Assembly (NCBI GenBank): GCA_947623965.1
Contig: CANQIF010000006.1
Coordinates: 62,001-126,000 of the forward strand
Direction of reading: 5' to 3'
Length of the DNA stretch: 64,000 nt
Origin: an uncultured Alistipes sp.
GTDB lineage: Bacteria; Bacteroidota; Bacteroidia; Bacteroidales; Rikenellaceae
Shown here: piece by piece, positions 26,463-35,929 of the stretch
How positions within the stretch are numbered: position 1 is the stretch's first letter
Layout: every line of letters starts with the position of its first letter
Position numbers and translations under genes: made by a program
The notes under the pieces: generated by a model
The model's input: only the letters and a program-made list of their open reading frames with translations
Databases searched by the model: none
What the model was told of the DNA's origin: nothing

Positions 26463-28124
26463 CTACAACAGCAGCATCAAGACCAACTGGATCACGATCA
26501 CGCGCAGGAACATGCAGACAGGATAGACCGTGGCATAGGCGACCGACGGGTGGTCGCCTTCGATCGTGTCGTCGGCGTAGCCGAGTGCCATCGGATTGGC
26601 CATCGAGCCGCACAGCAGCCCCGAGACTGCTCCGAAATCGAGTTTCAGGCGGCGCAGCGCCACGATGCCGACCACGGCGACCGGCACGAAGGTCAGCACG
26701 AGCCCCAGTGCGAGCCACAGGGCACCCTCGGGACGCACGACGGTCTCGAAGAAGCGGGCGCCCGAGGCGAGCCCCAGGCAGGCGAGGTAGAGGTCGAGCC
26801 CGAGCGCCCGCAGCATGCGGTTGGCGCTTTGGGTCGTGTAGGTCACCATGTGCAGCCGCGGGCCGAAGGTGCCGATAAGGATGCCGACGACGATCGGACC
26901 GCCCGCCAGACCGAGCCGCACGGGAATCGAGATCCCGGGCAGCGAAACGGGCACATACCCCACCATCAACCCCAGAATCAGCCCGATGAAGATGGCGACC
27001 AGATTCGGTTCGTCGAGATCCTTGACGGCATTGCCGAGGATCTGTTCCACGCGCTGGATATCGGCCGCCTCGCCCACGACCGTCAGCCGGTCGCCGAGCT
27101 GCAGCATCAAGTCGGGCGTCGCCAGCAGCTGCACGCCCGTACGATCGACCCGGCTGATGTTGATGCCGTAATTGTTGCGAAGACGCAGCGAGGCGAGCCG
27201 CTTGCCGTTGATCTCGGGCCGCGTGATGAGGATCCGCTGCGAAATCAACTCGCTGTCGATCTTGTTCCAGTCGATGTTCCCCGTATTCCAGTCCTTGGCC
27301 TCCTGCTCGCCGAAGACGAGCCGGAGGGCATCCGCCTCGGCGGGCGTGGTGATGACCATCAACACGTCGCCCGCCATCAGCCGCTTGTCGGAGGTGGGGA
27401 TCGAGACGCGCCCTTCGCGCCACAGCCGCGAAATGACGAAGCGGTGGCCGCTCTCGGCCGCCACTTCGTGGACGGTCCGCCCGAAGACGGCGGGATTCGT
27501 CAGCCGGTAGCTGGCGATGAAGATGTTCTTGCGATGCTCGGCGTCGGGTCCCGGGAGATCGGAGGGGCGCACGAAGAAGCGGCGCAGGAAGATGATCGCC
27601 AGGATCACCCCGACGACACCTAACGGATAGGTCAGTGCGCAGCACAGCGCCGCACCGCCGGCATCGAACCCGAGCTGCTCGAGGGTCTGCTGCGCGGCGC
27701 CGAGCGCCGGCGTGTTGGTCGTGGCGCCGCAGAGGATGCCCGCCATATCGGGGATCGACACCCCGCAGCTCCAGGCCAGCAGAATCGCCAGCAGCGTCCC
27801 GCCGAAAAGGACGCCGAGCGCCGGCGAGAGAAGCCGCACCCCTTCGGTGCGCATCGAACTGAAGAAGCCCGGACCGACCTGCAAGCCGAGGGCATAGACG
27901 AAGAGGACGAGCCCGAACGATTCGGCGAACTTGCGCATCCCGGGATCGATCGTCAGGCCGAAGTGGCCCGCCATGATGCCCACGAAAAAGATGAAGGCCG
28001 TGCCGAGCGAGACGCCGCACAAACGGATGCGGCCCAGCAGGATGCCCGTCGCCGCGATCAGCGACAGCACGACGATCGCCTGCAGGGCCGAGTGGTCCCA
28101 GAACAAAAGACGCAAATACTCCAT
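26463..28124 (-). CDS. Aspartate:alanine exchanger-type transporter (AAEx family, with TrkA-C domains)
   Basis: A membrane protein of about 553 residues with a duplicated hydrophobic unit: five or six segments at the N-terminus (ALQAIVVLSLIAATGILLGR, then TAFIFFVGIMAGHFGL) and again at the C-terminus (VAIFIGLILGLMVGYVP to the end). Between them are two TrkA-C (RCK_C) domains, about residues 200-370, with RLWREGRVSIPTSDKRLMAGD and LRNNYGINISRVDR. This order defines the AspT/YidE-YbjL transporter family. Characterised AspT swaps aspartate for alanine; the substrate here is unknown. The start at 28124 fits the promoter at 28143-28175; an ATG at 28145 would lie in the -7 box. Confidence 0.88.
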   Translation of the reverse strand: MEYLRLLFWDHSALQAIVVLSLIAATGILLGRIRLCGVSLGTAFIFFVGIMAGHFGLTIDPGMRKFAESFGLVLFVYALGLQVGPGFFSSMRTEGVRLLSPALGVLFGGTLLAILLAWSCGVSIPDMAGILCGATTNTPALGAAQQTLEQLGFDAGGAALCCALTYPLGVVGVILAIIFLRRFFVRPSDLPGPDAEHRKNIFIASYRLTNPAVFGRTVHEVAAESGHRFVISRLWREGRVSIPTSDKRLMAGDVLMVITTPAEADALRLVFGEQEAKDWNTGNIDWNKIDSELISQRILITRPEINGKRLASLRLRNNYGINISRVDRTGVQLLATPDLMLQLGDRLTVVGEAADIQRVEQILGNAVKDLDEPNLVAIFIGLILGLMVGYVPVSLPGISIPVRLGLAGGPIVVGILIGTFGPRLHMVTYTTQSANRMLRALGLDLYLACLGLASGARFFETVVRPEGALWLALGLVLTFVPVAVVGIVALRRLKLDFGAVSGLLCGSMANPMALGYADDTIEGDHPSVAYATVYPVCMFLRVIVIQLVLMLLL

Positions 28125-28142
28125 ACGTTCGAGTGTGAGAGG

Positions 28143-28175
28143 CAAAGATACGAATAAGTCGAGCGCAATGCCAAA
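28143..28175 (-). promoter_or_regulatory. Promoter of the AAEx-type transporter
   Basis: On the minus strand TTTG at 28175-28172, 21 bases, TAtcTTTG at 28150-28143. The surrounding block (28188-28143) is nearly the same as the Nudix promoter at 25860-25905. Confidence 0.75.
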
Positions 28176-28197
28176 TTTATTTGCATTTAGTTCGGGA

Positions 28198-28815
28198 ATC
28201 GGGCCGCGGCCTGCGGAGGGCGCAACGACGCTGAGGAGTTGCGGGCCTCCGCCGGGCGGAGGCTGCGGCCCGCTGCGGTTCCTTTCGGAACCGCAAATTC
28301 AAAATTCAAAATTCAGAATTAAATACATTTGGCAAGGCTCGCTTGGGCATACATTTTGATTCGGGCTGCAGCTTGCGAAGAGCCAGCGCGAGCGAACTTG
28401 CGAACACGAGCAGCGGGCCTTCGCGGGGGCGAAGCTGCGGGCTGCTGCGCCCTTGCGGGCGCAAATTCAGAATTCAAAATGAAATGAGACAACTGGGCAC
28501 GCTTGACATAGGTTCCGGATCGGGTCGCAGCCTGCGGAGCGCACGCAGATTCGACGACGAACTGCGGGCCTCCGCGCCCGGGAGGCTGCGGCCCGCCAAT
28601 CGCTGCGCGATTGATCCGACCCAAAAAGCCCTCCGCCCGGGGGCGGCTGCGGGCTGCGGCGGCTCCTTTTCCGGAGCCGCAAATTCAAAATGAAAAATGA
28701 AGAATTAAAAATGATATTCGGGGCGCAGCCTGCGGAGTGCCTGCAAGTTCGGCAACGAACTGCGGGCCTCCGCCGCCCCCAGGCTGCGGCCCGCACGGCC
28801 CTGATGGGCCGAAAC
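28198..28815. repeat. Cluster F: four GC-rich modular hairpin repeats
   Basis: Four units in a row, three closed by AT tails (28296-28321, 28461-28484, 28678-28714). The second (28322-28480) and third (28485-28690) start with blocks like GGCTCGCTTGGGCATACATT and GGGCACGCTTGACATAGGTT. Variants of the main hairpin (GCGGGCCTTCGCGGG with GCGAAGCTGCGGG in unit two) keep base pairing through matching changes in both arms. No gene is seen. Confidence 0.85.
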
Positions 28816-28876
28816 AACGCTCCAGCTTGCCGATCCCCGCAAAATCGCACCCGAGGCACGCTCTGCGTCATCACCC

Positions 28877-31177
28877 TTATTTAGAAACGAAAGCCACGGG
28901 CAGCGTATACTGCACCCGGACGCGCTTCCCGCCCTGCTCGCCCGGCGTCCAGGCGGGCGAAGCGTTCAGCACGCGGATCACTTCGGCGCGCAGCGACGGG
29001 TGCGGGCTCTGCAGAACCTCGAACGAGGAGAGATGCCCATCGAGGCCTACAATGAAACGGACGAGCACCACCCCGGAGATTCTCGCCCGGAGCGCCTCCT
29101 CGGGGAACCGCACCTTCGACTGGACCCAGTTGCGGAACGTCCGCAGATCGCCGCCCCGGAAGCGGGGCATCTTCTCGGCCTCGACATAGACCGGATCATC
29201 TCCGGCGACCGGTTCTTCAGCCAGGGAGAAGGTGACCGGAATGACGTAAGCGACATCAACCCGTTTCCCGCCCTGCTCGCCCGGCGTCCAGGCGGGCGAA
29301 CTCTCGAGTACGCGGACCGCCTCGTCGCTCAACGACTGGTCCGGGCTCGCCAGCACGCGGATGTTCGTGAGGATCCCCTCCTTCGATAGGATGAATTTCA
29401 GCACGACCCGGCCCGAAATCCCCTTTTCATAGGCTTCGGCAGGATAGACCAGCTGCGTATGGACCCAATGGATAAACTGCATCAGGTCGCCGCCCTGAAA
29501 ACGCGGCATCTTCTCGGCCACCAAAAAAGCCCCCTTTTCGTCGACGACCGGCATCGGCCGCGAAGAGGCCGGGGAAGAGGCGGCAGCCGATGGCGTCGCA
29601 ACTGTTGCAGCATTCGCCGCACCGGTATTTGCAGCCGCAGCGGCCGCGTTCGCCGAAAGGGTCGCAGCAACCGTCGCCGTCGGATTCGCCGCCGCAGCCG
29701 AAGCGGCGGTTCCGGCAGGCGTCTCATCCGGCACATAGCCCACCACGACGATCTCCTCGACCCGGTTCTGCGGCTCCTCCTTTTTCAATACGATCTCGAC
29801 CACGCCGTTCTCTCCCGCAACGCCGTATTTGGTCCGGGCCGTCTCCCCCTTCAGCACGTTCAGCGATTCGATCCGGTCGGCCGGGATCGATTCGATCGAC
29901 GGGCAGACCTCACCGTCCACCACATAGAGCCTCTTCGAAGTCCCGAGGCTCCCCGCCTTCGAGCCCATCCCCAACACGATGACTTCCTCCAGTTCGTTTT
30001 CACGCTGCAACTCGCACCGCAGCTCGACGGGCTGCACCGAATCGTCCGCCACGGTAAACCGGAAGGTCGCCAAATCAATGTAGCTCACCTCGACCGTCGC
30101 GCCGACCGGAACCGACAGCTTCGCGCGCCCCTCCCGATCGGTCACCACGCCCTGCGGGCTTCCCTTCACGAGCACCAATGCCCCGAAGAGGGGTTTGCCC
30201 TCGTGAAGGGCCGTAAGGTGCAGATCGACCGTCCGGCCGGTCTCAGGCGCCGCAGACGCCGCCGGCACGGCTGCTGTCGCGGGCGGTTCGGTCTCGCCGG
30301 CTACGCGGTATTCGGTGGCGCGGGCCGTAAACGAGAAGGCGCACACCAACCCTGCCAGCACGGGGACGACGGCCGCCAGCCGCAGCAGCGTTCCCCGCCG
30401 CTCGATGGTCGTCGTCATCATCTGGAACCGTTTTTTGGTCAGGGAGTGGGGCAATCCGTTCGCGATCTCCGGCGTATAGCCGAACAGCTGCCGGTAGATG
30501 GTCGTCATATAGGCTTCGCGCCCGAAGCCGGCGTCAAGGACATCGTGGTCCGCCTCGAACTCCTCGACTTCGGCCAGCCGCCGGGCTGTGAGCCAGGCGA
30601 ATGGATTCCACCAGAGCAGGGTCTTGATCACCTCGACCGCCAGACGTTCGTAGGTGTGGCGATGGGCGATGTGGCTTGCCTCGTGGGCGATGATCGCCGG
30701 CAGCTCCGCCTCGGGGGTGCGGTGCCAGAGGTAGATCGACCGCAAAAACGAGAATGCGGCGATCTGCTGCCGGGTCTGCACCAAATCGTAGCGCGCATGA
30801 TGCGTGACGATCGCATCGCGGTGCAGGCCGACGATGCAAAGGGACTGTCGCAGCATCATCCCGGCGAGCAGGAGAACGCCGAGCAGCCAGATCCCCGCGC
30901 AGAAGGTCTCGGGCGGGATCGTCGGGTCCGCAACGGGGAGCGGAAGCGGCGCCACCGCCGGTGCGGCAACCGCGGCCGGCGATGCGATAACGACCGTCTC
31001 GGCGGGCCAGACGGGGATTTCGAACAGCGGAATGCAGCTGCCAGTCAGCAGCGAGCCGAGCAGGTAGCCGCGGCTCCAGCCATACCCCACGCGACGATCC
31101 AGCCACAGCCGGTAGCATCCGAAGAGGAGGCCCGTGGCGACGATCGATTCGAGGACGTATTGCAGGAGCTCATTCAT
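28877..31177 (-). CDS. BlaR1/MecR1-like M56 metallopeptidase fused to TonB C-terminal domains
   Basis: A 766-residue membrane protein. Residues 1-120 hold three hydrophobic segments; the zinc protease motif HEASH is at 165-169 in AIIAHEASHIAHRH, with a likely third ligand in EEFEADHDVLD (about 205-215); a fourth hydrophobic segment is near 267-287. The periplasmic part has a carboxypeptidase-regulatory-like beta domain (about 315-390), a plug-like segment (LYVVDGEVCPSIESIPADRI, 418-437, with LKGETARTKYG), an Ala-rich linker (485-540), and two copies of a TonB C-terminal domain (about 552-652 and 662-764), each with PAWTPGEQGGKRV. It lies 2 bases downstream of the BlaI-like repressor gene, so a signal-protease/repressor pair is inferred; the antibiotic link of BlaR1 is not implied. 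Confidence 0.85.
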   Translation of the reverse strand: MNELLQYVLESIVATGLLFGCYRLWLDRRVGYGWSRGYLLGSLLTGSCIPLFEIPVWPAETVVIASPAAVAAPAVAPLPLPVADPTIPPETFCAGIWLLGVLLLAGMMLRQSLCIVGLHRDAIVTHHARYDLVQTRQQIAAFSFLRSIYLWHRTPEAELPAIIAHEASHIAHRHTYERLAVEVIKTLLWWNPFAWLTARRLAEVEEFEADHDVLDAGFGREAYMTTIYRQLFGYTPEIANGLPHSLTKKRFQMMTTTIERRGTLLRLAAVVPVLAGLVCAFSFTARATEYRVAGETEPPATAAVPAASAAPETGRTVDLHLTALHEGKPLFGALVLVKGSPQGVVTDREGRAKLSVPVGATVEVSYIDLATFRFTVADDSVQPVELRCELQRENELEEVIVLGMGSKAGSLGTSKRLYVVDGEVCPSIESIPADRIESLNVLKGETARTKYGVAGENGVVEIVLKKEEPQNRVEEIVVVGYVPDETPAGTAASAAAANPTATVAATLSANAAAAAANTGAANAATVATPSAAASSPASSRPMPVVDEKGAFLVAEKMPRFQGGDLMQFIHWVHTQLVYPAEAYEKGISGRVVLKFILSKEGILTNIRVLASPDQSLSDEAVRVLESSPAWTPGEQGGKRVDVAYVIPVTFSLAEEPVAGDDPVYVEAEKMPRFRGGDLRTFRNWVQSKVRFPEEALRARISGVVLVRFIVGLDGHLSSFEVLQSPHPSLRAEVIRVLNASPAWTPGEQGGKRVRVQYTLPVAFVSK

Positions 31178-31179
31178 CG

Positions 31180-31611
31180 CTATTCGGCCGGCTTTCCGTT
31201 CCGGGGTTCGCCCTGCGGCTCCTCCCGCTGTTCGTCCTTCGCGGTGCGGATGATCTCGGCAATCTCCTCCATCTCGTGCATCGGGATCGACTCCCGCTTC
31301 GAGAAGAACGAGACGAGCTGCACGAGCGAGCCGTCGAAGTAGTTGCCCAGCACGGAGGTCATCACCCGCTGGGCGTAGGCCGACTTCTCGACGATCGGAT
31401 AGTAGCTGTAGCCGCGTCCGTTGGGCTTGCGGGCCACAAAAGATTTCTCTTCCAGAATCTTCAGAAAGGTGGCCACGGTCGTGTACTTGGGTTTCGGCTC
31501 GCTCATCGCGGCCAGCAGGTCATTCACGTTGCCCTCGCCGAGTTTCCAGAGAAGCTGCATGATCTCCTCCTCGCCGCGCGTGAGCGCCTGGTTCTTGCGT
31601 TTTTCCATCAT
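31180..31611 (-). CDS. BlaI/MecI-family transcriptional repressor
   Basis: A 143-residue winged-helix repressor. ALTRGEEEIMQLLWKLGEGN opens the DNA-binding domain, YTTVATFLKILEEKSFV is the recognition helix region and RGYSYYPIVEKSAYA the wing; the C-terminal helices (about 75-125) dimerise. In BlaI/MecI the sensor protease causes cleavage in the dimer domain and lifts repression; the M56 gene directly downstream, with a 2-base gap, suggests the same logic. It should repress its own operon at the promoter 31628-31658. Two Met codons open the frame (31611 and 31608); either is possible. The acidic tail (DEQREEPQGEPRNGKPAE) is unusual. Confidence 0.92.
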   Translation of the reverse strand: MMEKRKNQALTRGEEEIMQLLWKLGEGNVNDLLAAMSEPKPKYTTVATFLKILEEKSFVARKPNGRGYSYYPIVEKSAYAQRVMTSVLGNYFDGSLVQLVSFFSKRESIPMHEMEEIAEIIRTAKDEQREEPQGEPRNGKPAE

Positions 31612-31627
31612 GAAACGTTTTTATTGG

Positions 31628-31658
31628 CAAATATAATACGAAGATTTTAGAGATCAAA
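31628..31658 (-). promoter_or_regulatory. Promoter of the BlaI/M56 operon
   Basis: On the minus strand TTTG at 31658-31655, exactly 19 bases, TAtaTTTG at 31635-31628: a perfect consensus. Start codons follow 16-20 bases downstream, so the leader is very short. A BlaI-type dyad operator was not clearly seen. Confidence 0.8.
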
Positions 31659-31739
31659 ACAATCGGGGCGATTTTTTCGAAAGCGGGCGGACGGCAGGGC
31701 CTTGCGGGTGCGGGATGGGTTCGGATCGGGGGTGGGGTC

Positions 31740-32360
31740 GGGCCGCGGCTTGCGAAGGGTGTGCGGACGAACTGTCGGGTCGCAGCCTGCGGAGGGCACG
31801 CTCGAAGCGGCCCTCGGGACACAAGTTGCGGGCCTCCGCCGGGCGGAGGCTGCGGCCCGCCAATCGCTGCGCGATTGATCCGCTGCAAAAAAGCCCGCAG
31901 CCGAACGGATGGGCGTGCTTTCGAGCAGCGCGAGATTGCAGCCCTCCGCCCGGCAGAGGCTGCTGCCCGCTGCGGTTCCGTTCGGAACCGCAAATTAAAA
32001 ATTCAAAACGAAAAATTAAGAATGATTATCGGGACGCAGCCTGCGGAGGGCGCGCTCGAAGCGGACCTGCGGGACGCGAGCTGCGGGCCTCCGCCACCCC
32101 CAGGCTGCGGCCCGCTGCGGTTCCTTTCCGGAACCGCAAATTCAAAATTCAAGATTCAAAATTCAAAATTACAAAGATCTGCGGGCACACTTGTACATAT
32201 ATTCCAGTTCGGGGCGCAGCCTGCGGAAGGCGCACACGACTGTAAGGAGTTGCGGGCCTCCGCTACAGGGAGGCTGCTGCCCGCCGATCGCTTCGCGATC
32301 GAGCTCGACACAAAACGCCTCAACGAACGGTCCGCACGGTCCTGACGGACCGAAACCAGC
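31740..32360. repeat. Cluster G: three GC-rich modular hairpin repeats
   Basis: Gene-free spacer between the BlaI operon and rpoD. Units at about 31740-32024, 32033-32172 and 32180-32360. Tails with the 8-base period are at 31990-32022 and 32143-32172. The third unit opens GGGCACACTTGTACATATAT and contains CGATCGCTTCGCGATCG in place of the usual CGATCGCTGCGCGATCG, a paired change that keeps the palindrome. Confidence 0.85.
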
Positions 32361-32395
32361 CTGCCGATCGCAAAGCGCCGCCACCGCAAACGAAA

Positions 32396-32425
32396 CTCCC
32401 CGAACGCCTTGCGGCATCCGGGGAG
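32396..32425 (-). terminator. Likely rpoD terminator
   Basis: CTCCCCG at 32396-32402 pairs with CGGGGAG at 32419-32425, with a further CGCC/GGC pairing inside; on the minus strand the hairpin is followed by TTTCGTTTG. It lies 25 bases beyond the rpoD stop. Confidence 0.65.
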
Positions 32426-32449
32426 CGATGTAACTATCGGGGGCGTGGG

Positions 32450-33310
32450 TCACCCGAGATAGGATTTCAGCAGCTTCGAGCGCGACGAGTGGCGCAGGCG
32501 GCGGATCGCCTTCTCCTTGATCTGGCGCACGCGTTCGCGCGTCAGGTCGAACTTCTCGCCGATCTCCTCGAGGGTCATCTCCGAGCAGCCGATCCCGAAG
32601 AAGTACCTGATGATGTCGCGCTCGCGCTCGGTGAGCGTCTCGAGGGCGCGATCGACCTCCGTAGCGAGCGATTCATTGATCAACCCGCGATCGGCATTGG
32701 GCGAGTCGGGGTTCACGAGCACGTCGAGCAGCGAGTTGTCCTCACCGTCGGCGAAGGGCGCATCCACCGAGACGTGGCGGCCGGCCACCCGCAGCGTATC
32801 CGTCACCTTCTCCTTCGGGAGCTCCAGCTCGTTGGCGAGCTCCTCGGGCGACGGGGTGCGTTCGTGCTCCTGCTCGAAGCGGGCGAACGCCTTGTTGATC
32901 TTGTTCAGCGAGCCGACCTGGTTGAGCGGCAGGCGCACGATGCGCGACTGCTCGGCCAGCGCCTGCAGAATCGACTGACGAATCCACCACACGGCGTAGG
33001 AGATGAACTTGAAACCGCGCGTCTCGTCGAACTTCTCGGCCGCCTTGATCAGGCCGAGGTTTCCCTCGTTGATGAGGTCGGGCAGGCTGAGGCCCTGGTT
33101 CTGGTATTGCTTGGCCACCGAAACGACGAAGCGCAGATTGGCTTTCGTCAGCTTTTCGAGGGCCTCCTGGTCTCCCTTCTTGATTCGTTGGGCGAGTTCC
33201 ACCTCCTCCTCCACCGTGATGAGCTCCTCCTTGCCGATCTCCTGGAGATACTTGTCCAGCGAAGCGCTCTCGCGGTTGGTGATGGATTTCGTGATCTTTA
33301 ATTGACGCAT
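32450..33310 (-). CDS. rpoD: RNA polymerase primary sigma factor
   Basis: Housekeeping sigma factor of Bacteroidetes type, 286 residues, without the long N-terminal region 1.1 and non-conserved region of E. coli sigma-70. It opens [20 protein letters not shown] (region 1.2), region 2 includes [20 protein letters not shown] and [16 protein letters not shown] (2.3-2.4), region 3 spans about 150-210 ([12 protein letters not shown]), and region 4 shows [16 protein letters not shown] and [19 protein letters not shown], the -35-binding helix. It would recognise the TTTG/TAnnTTTG promoters found in this window. It lies 103 bases downstream of the HtrA gene on the same strand. Confidence 0.97.
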   Translation of the reverse strand: MRQLKITKSITNRESASLDKYLQEIGKEELITVEEEVELAQRIKKGDQEALEKLTKANLRFVVSVAKQYQNQGLSLPDLINEGNLGLIKAAEKFDETRGFKFISYAVWWIRQSILQALAEQSRIVRLPLNQVGSLNKINKAFARFEQEHERTPSPEELANELELPKEKVTDTLRVAGRHVSVDAPFADGEDNSLLDVLVNPDSPNADRGLINESLATEVDRALETLTERERDIIRYFFGIGCSEMTLEEIGEKFDLTRERVRQIKEKAIRRLRHSSRSKLLKSYLG

Positions 33311-33413
33311 AATCTAAACGTATTACCTGTAAAGTTCTTCATTCGCGGCTCGCCCCCTGCCCTCGCGGCGGGGAAACGGGGCCCGAAGCCCCGCTCCCCC
33401 CTTGCCGCCGTAG

Positions 33414-34913
33414 CTACTCGACCAGCACGTAGCTGGCCGAACGGCCGTCGGGATAGATGCCGTCGATCGACCGGATCTTGCCCGTCAGCTTGCGCATGTC
33501 GGCTACCGAGTAGACCGCCCGATCGTTCAGATGGGTGATGACGAATCCCTGCTTGACGCGCGCCCGGGCCAGAATGCCGTCCGATTTGACGCCCACGACC
33601 TGCACGCCGCCGCGGATATCGAGCTCGCGGCAGAGCTTCGCACCGGCATCGGCGAACTTGCCGCCGAGCGCCTCGGCGAAATCAACGTCGTCTTTCTGAA
33701 CGAGATCCGTCTTTCCGGCCTTATTACGCAGCGTAACCTCGAAAAGTTTCATCTTGCCGGCTCTTTTTACCGAGATTTTCACCTTGTCGTTCGGGCTGCG
33801 GCGAGCGATGTGTTCGCGCAGGGTCGCGGCGTCGTTCACCGCCACGCCGTCGATCTCCGTAATGATGTCGCCCTTGCGGATTCCCGCCTCGGAGGCGGCG
33901 CCGCCCTCCTCGACCGAACCGACGTAGATGCCGCCCACCTCATCGATGCCGGTCTCCTCGCCCATGCGGTCGATGAACTCCTGGTCGATGACCTGGAACC
34001 CGATGCCGAGCAGCGCGCGCTGCACGACGCCGTACTGCTTCAGATCGACGACCACCTTGCGGACGATCGACTCGGGCACGGCGAACGAGTAGCCGATGTA
34101 GCTGCCCGTCTGCGACTGGATGAGGGTGTTGATACCCACCAGCTCGCCGCGCGTGTTGACCAGCGCGCCGCCCGAGTTGCCGGGATTCACGGCCGCATCG
34201 GTCTGGATGAAGGATTCGATGCTGAAGTCCTCGGGATCGTTCGAGAGCGCCCCCAGCGAACGGGCCTTGGCGCTGACGATGCCGGCCGTGATGGTCGACT
34301 GCAGGTTGTAGGGCGAACCGATGGCCAGCACCCACTCGCCCAGCCGCAGGGCGTCCGACGAACCGAAGGGAAGCGTCGGCAGCTCGGTGGCGTCGATCTT
34401 GAGAAGGGCGACATCCGTGGCCGAATCGCGGCCGACGAGCTCGGCATCGAAAGTGCGGCCGTCGTTGAGCTTCACGCGCAGTTTCGTGGCGCCCTCGATG
34501 ACGTGGTTGTTCGTGACGATGTAACCGTCGGCCGAGAGGATAACCCCCGAGCCGCCGGCCCGGCGCTCCTGGTAGCGGGGCTCGCCGTCGCCCTGACGGC
34601 CGCGGCTCTGCGGAAAGCCGAAGAACTCGAGGAAGGGATCGTAGCCGTACTGTCCGCGCGAGGGAAGCTCGATCTGCTGCACGGCCTCGATGTTGACGAC
34701 CGCCTTGACGGCATTTTCGGCCGCATAGGTCAGATCGGGGTATTTGTCCGCTTCGTAGGCGGTGAAGTGGGTTCCGAGCGACGGGTTCCGCTCCACTTCA
34801 CGCTCGACATAGGCGACCTCGGAGGCGCTGCGACCGGCGATCGCACGGGCCGTCAGGCCGCCCGCGGCGGCCGATACGGCGACAACGCCCAGAAAGAACA
34901 GGATCTTTTTCAT
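33414..34913 (-). CDS. DegP/HtrA-family periplasmic serine protease
   Basis: A 499-residue Do-type protease for misfolded envelope proteins. An N-terminal hydrophobic segment (3-24) serves as signal peptide or anchor. The trypsin-like domain (about 65-290) has the full catalytic triad: His137 in TNNHVIEG, Asp167 in ATDVALLK and Ser247 in NPGNSGGA. Two PDZ domains follow (about 300-390 with AGIRKGDIITEIDGVAV, and about 410-499, the second degenerate). Length is typical for DegP/DegQ. rpoD lies downstream on the same strand, so the two may share a transcript; no heat-shock-type promoter was seen. Confidence 0.95.
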   Translation of the reverse strand: MKKILFFLGVVAVSAAAGGLTARAIAGRSASEVAYVEREVERNPSLGTHFTAYEADKYPDLTYAAENAVKAVVNIEAVQQIELPSRGQYGYDPFLEFFGFPQSRGRQGDGEPRYQERRAGGSGVILSADGYIVTNNHVIEGATKLRVKLNDGRTFDAELVGRDSATDVALLKIDATELPTLPFGSSDALRLGEWVLAIGSPYNLQSTITAGIVSAKARSLGALSNDPEDFSIESFIQTDAAVNPGNSGGALVNTRGELVGINTLIQSQTGSYIGYSFAVPESIVRKVVVDLKQYGVVQRALLGIGFQVIDQEFIDRMGEETGIDEVGGIYVGSVEEGGAASEAGIRKGDIITEIDGVAVNDAATLREHIARRSPNDKVKISVKRAGKMKLFEVTLRNKAGKTDLVQKDDVDFAEALGGKFADAGAKLCRELDIRGGVQVVGVKSDGILARARVKQGFVITHLNDRAVYSVADMRKLTGKIRSIDGIYPDGRSASYVLVE

Positions 34914-35039
34914 AATGCAATCATTTTAATGGGTTTAAACTGCGGCGAAAATCAGCATAGGCATCTCTTTTTCGGGTTATTCGAGTGTCAAACGCACGCC
35001 GGGCGGCGAATCGTATGCCGATCGGAGGATTTTTTTCGA

Positions 35040-35895
35040 CAAGGGTTCGGGGCGCAGCCTGCGGAGGACACGCGCGAGCGGACCGCTGCGGCTTCGTTGA
35101 AGCCGCAAATTCAAGATTCAAAATTCAAGATTCAAAATTAACTGCAGCGCTCTATCTGACAGCATCGGGCAAGCCCGCAGCCGAGCGGACGGGCCTGCAC
35201 GAGCGGACCTGCGGGACGCGAATTGCAACCCTCCGCCCGGGCGCGGCTGCGGGCTGCTGCGCCCATTCGGGCGCAAATTCATGATTCAAAATTCAGAATT
35301 CAAAATTAAGCGAATCTTCCGGACACACTTGGGCAAACATCCCGTGTCGGGCCGCGGCCTGCAGAGAGCACGCATGTTCGGCAACGAACTGCGGGCCTCC
35401 GCCGCCGGGAGGCTGCGGCCTGCTCGGCCTTTTTAAGGCCGAAATTCAAAATTAAGCACATTTGTCCCACGTATTCGGGCCGCGGCTTGCGGAGCGCCCG
35501 CGCGAGCGGACTGCAGACGCGAGAGCGGGCCTTCGCGGGGCGAAGCTGCGGCCCGCTGCGGTTCCTTCTCGGAACCGCAAATTCATGATTCAAAATTACC
35601 AGTTCGGGCTGCAGCCTGCGGAGGGCGTGCTCGAAGCGGACCTGCGGGACGCGAGCTGCGGGCCTCCGCGCCCGGGAGGCTGCGGCCCGCTCGGTTCTGA
35701 CGGACCGGTTTCCACCCAAGTCAAGCCCGCAGCCGAGCGGAGAGGCGTGCGACGAGCGGCGCGAGGATGCAGCCCTCCGCCCGAGGGCGGCTGCGGGCTG
35801 CCGGTCCTAACGGACCGATTTTGCCAGCACACATTTTCACCATAGCCAGCGGCTGCGGCCCGCCGATCGCTGCGCGATCGAACCCGACGCAAGCC
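35040..35895. repeat. Cluster H: the longest run of GC-rich modular hairpin repeats
   Basis: About 860 gene-free bases with six or seven units. AT tails lie at 35106-35140, 35274-35308, 35441-35455 and 35578-35598. Units starting at 35309 and 35456 follow a tail directly (head-to-tail). Their stems differ: TTCGTTGAAGCCGC-type, GGCCTTTTTAAGGCC, CGGTTCTGACGGACCG and GCGATCGCTGCGCGATCG in successive units. It separates the HtrA gene from the OstA-like gene. Confidence 0.85.
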
Positions 35896-35929
35896 GCCTC
35901 CCGACAAGCAGGCCGCCGCGCCCCCTCTC

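Noticed and set aside
28198..32360. Regularly repeated hairpins taken as a CRISPR array
   Set aside because: Spacing and unit length vary, the repeats include the parts between hairpins, and no cas gene is present.
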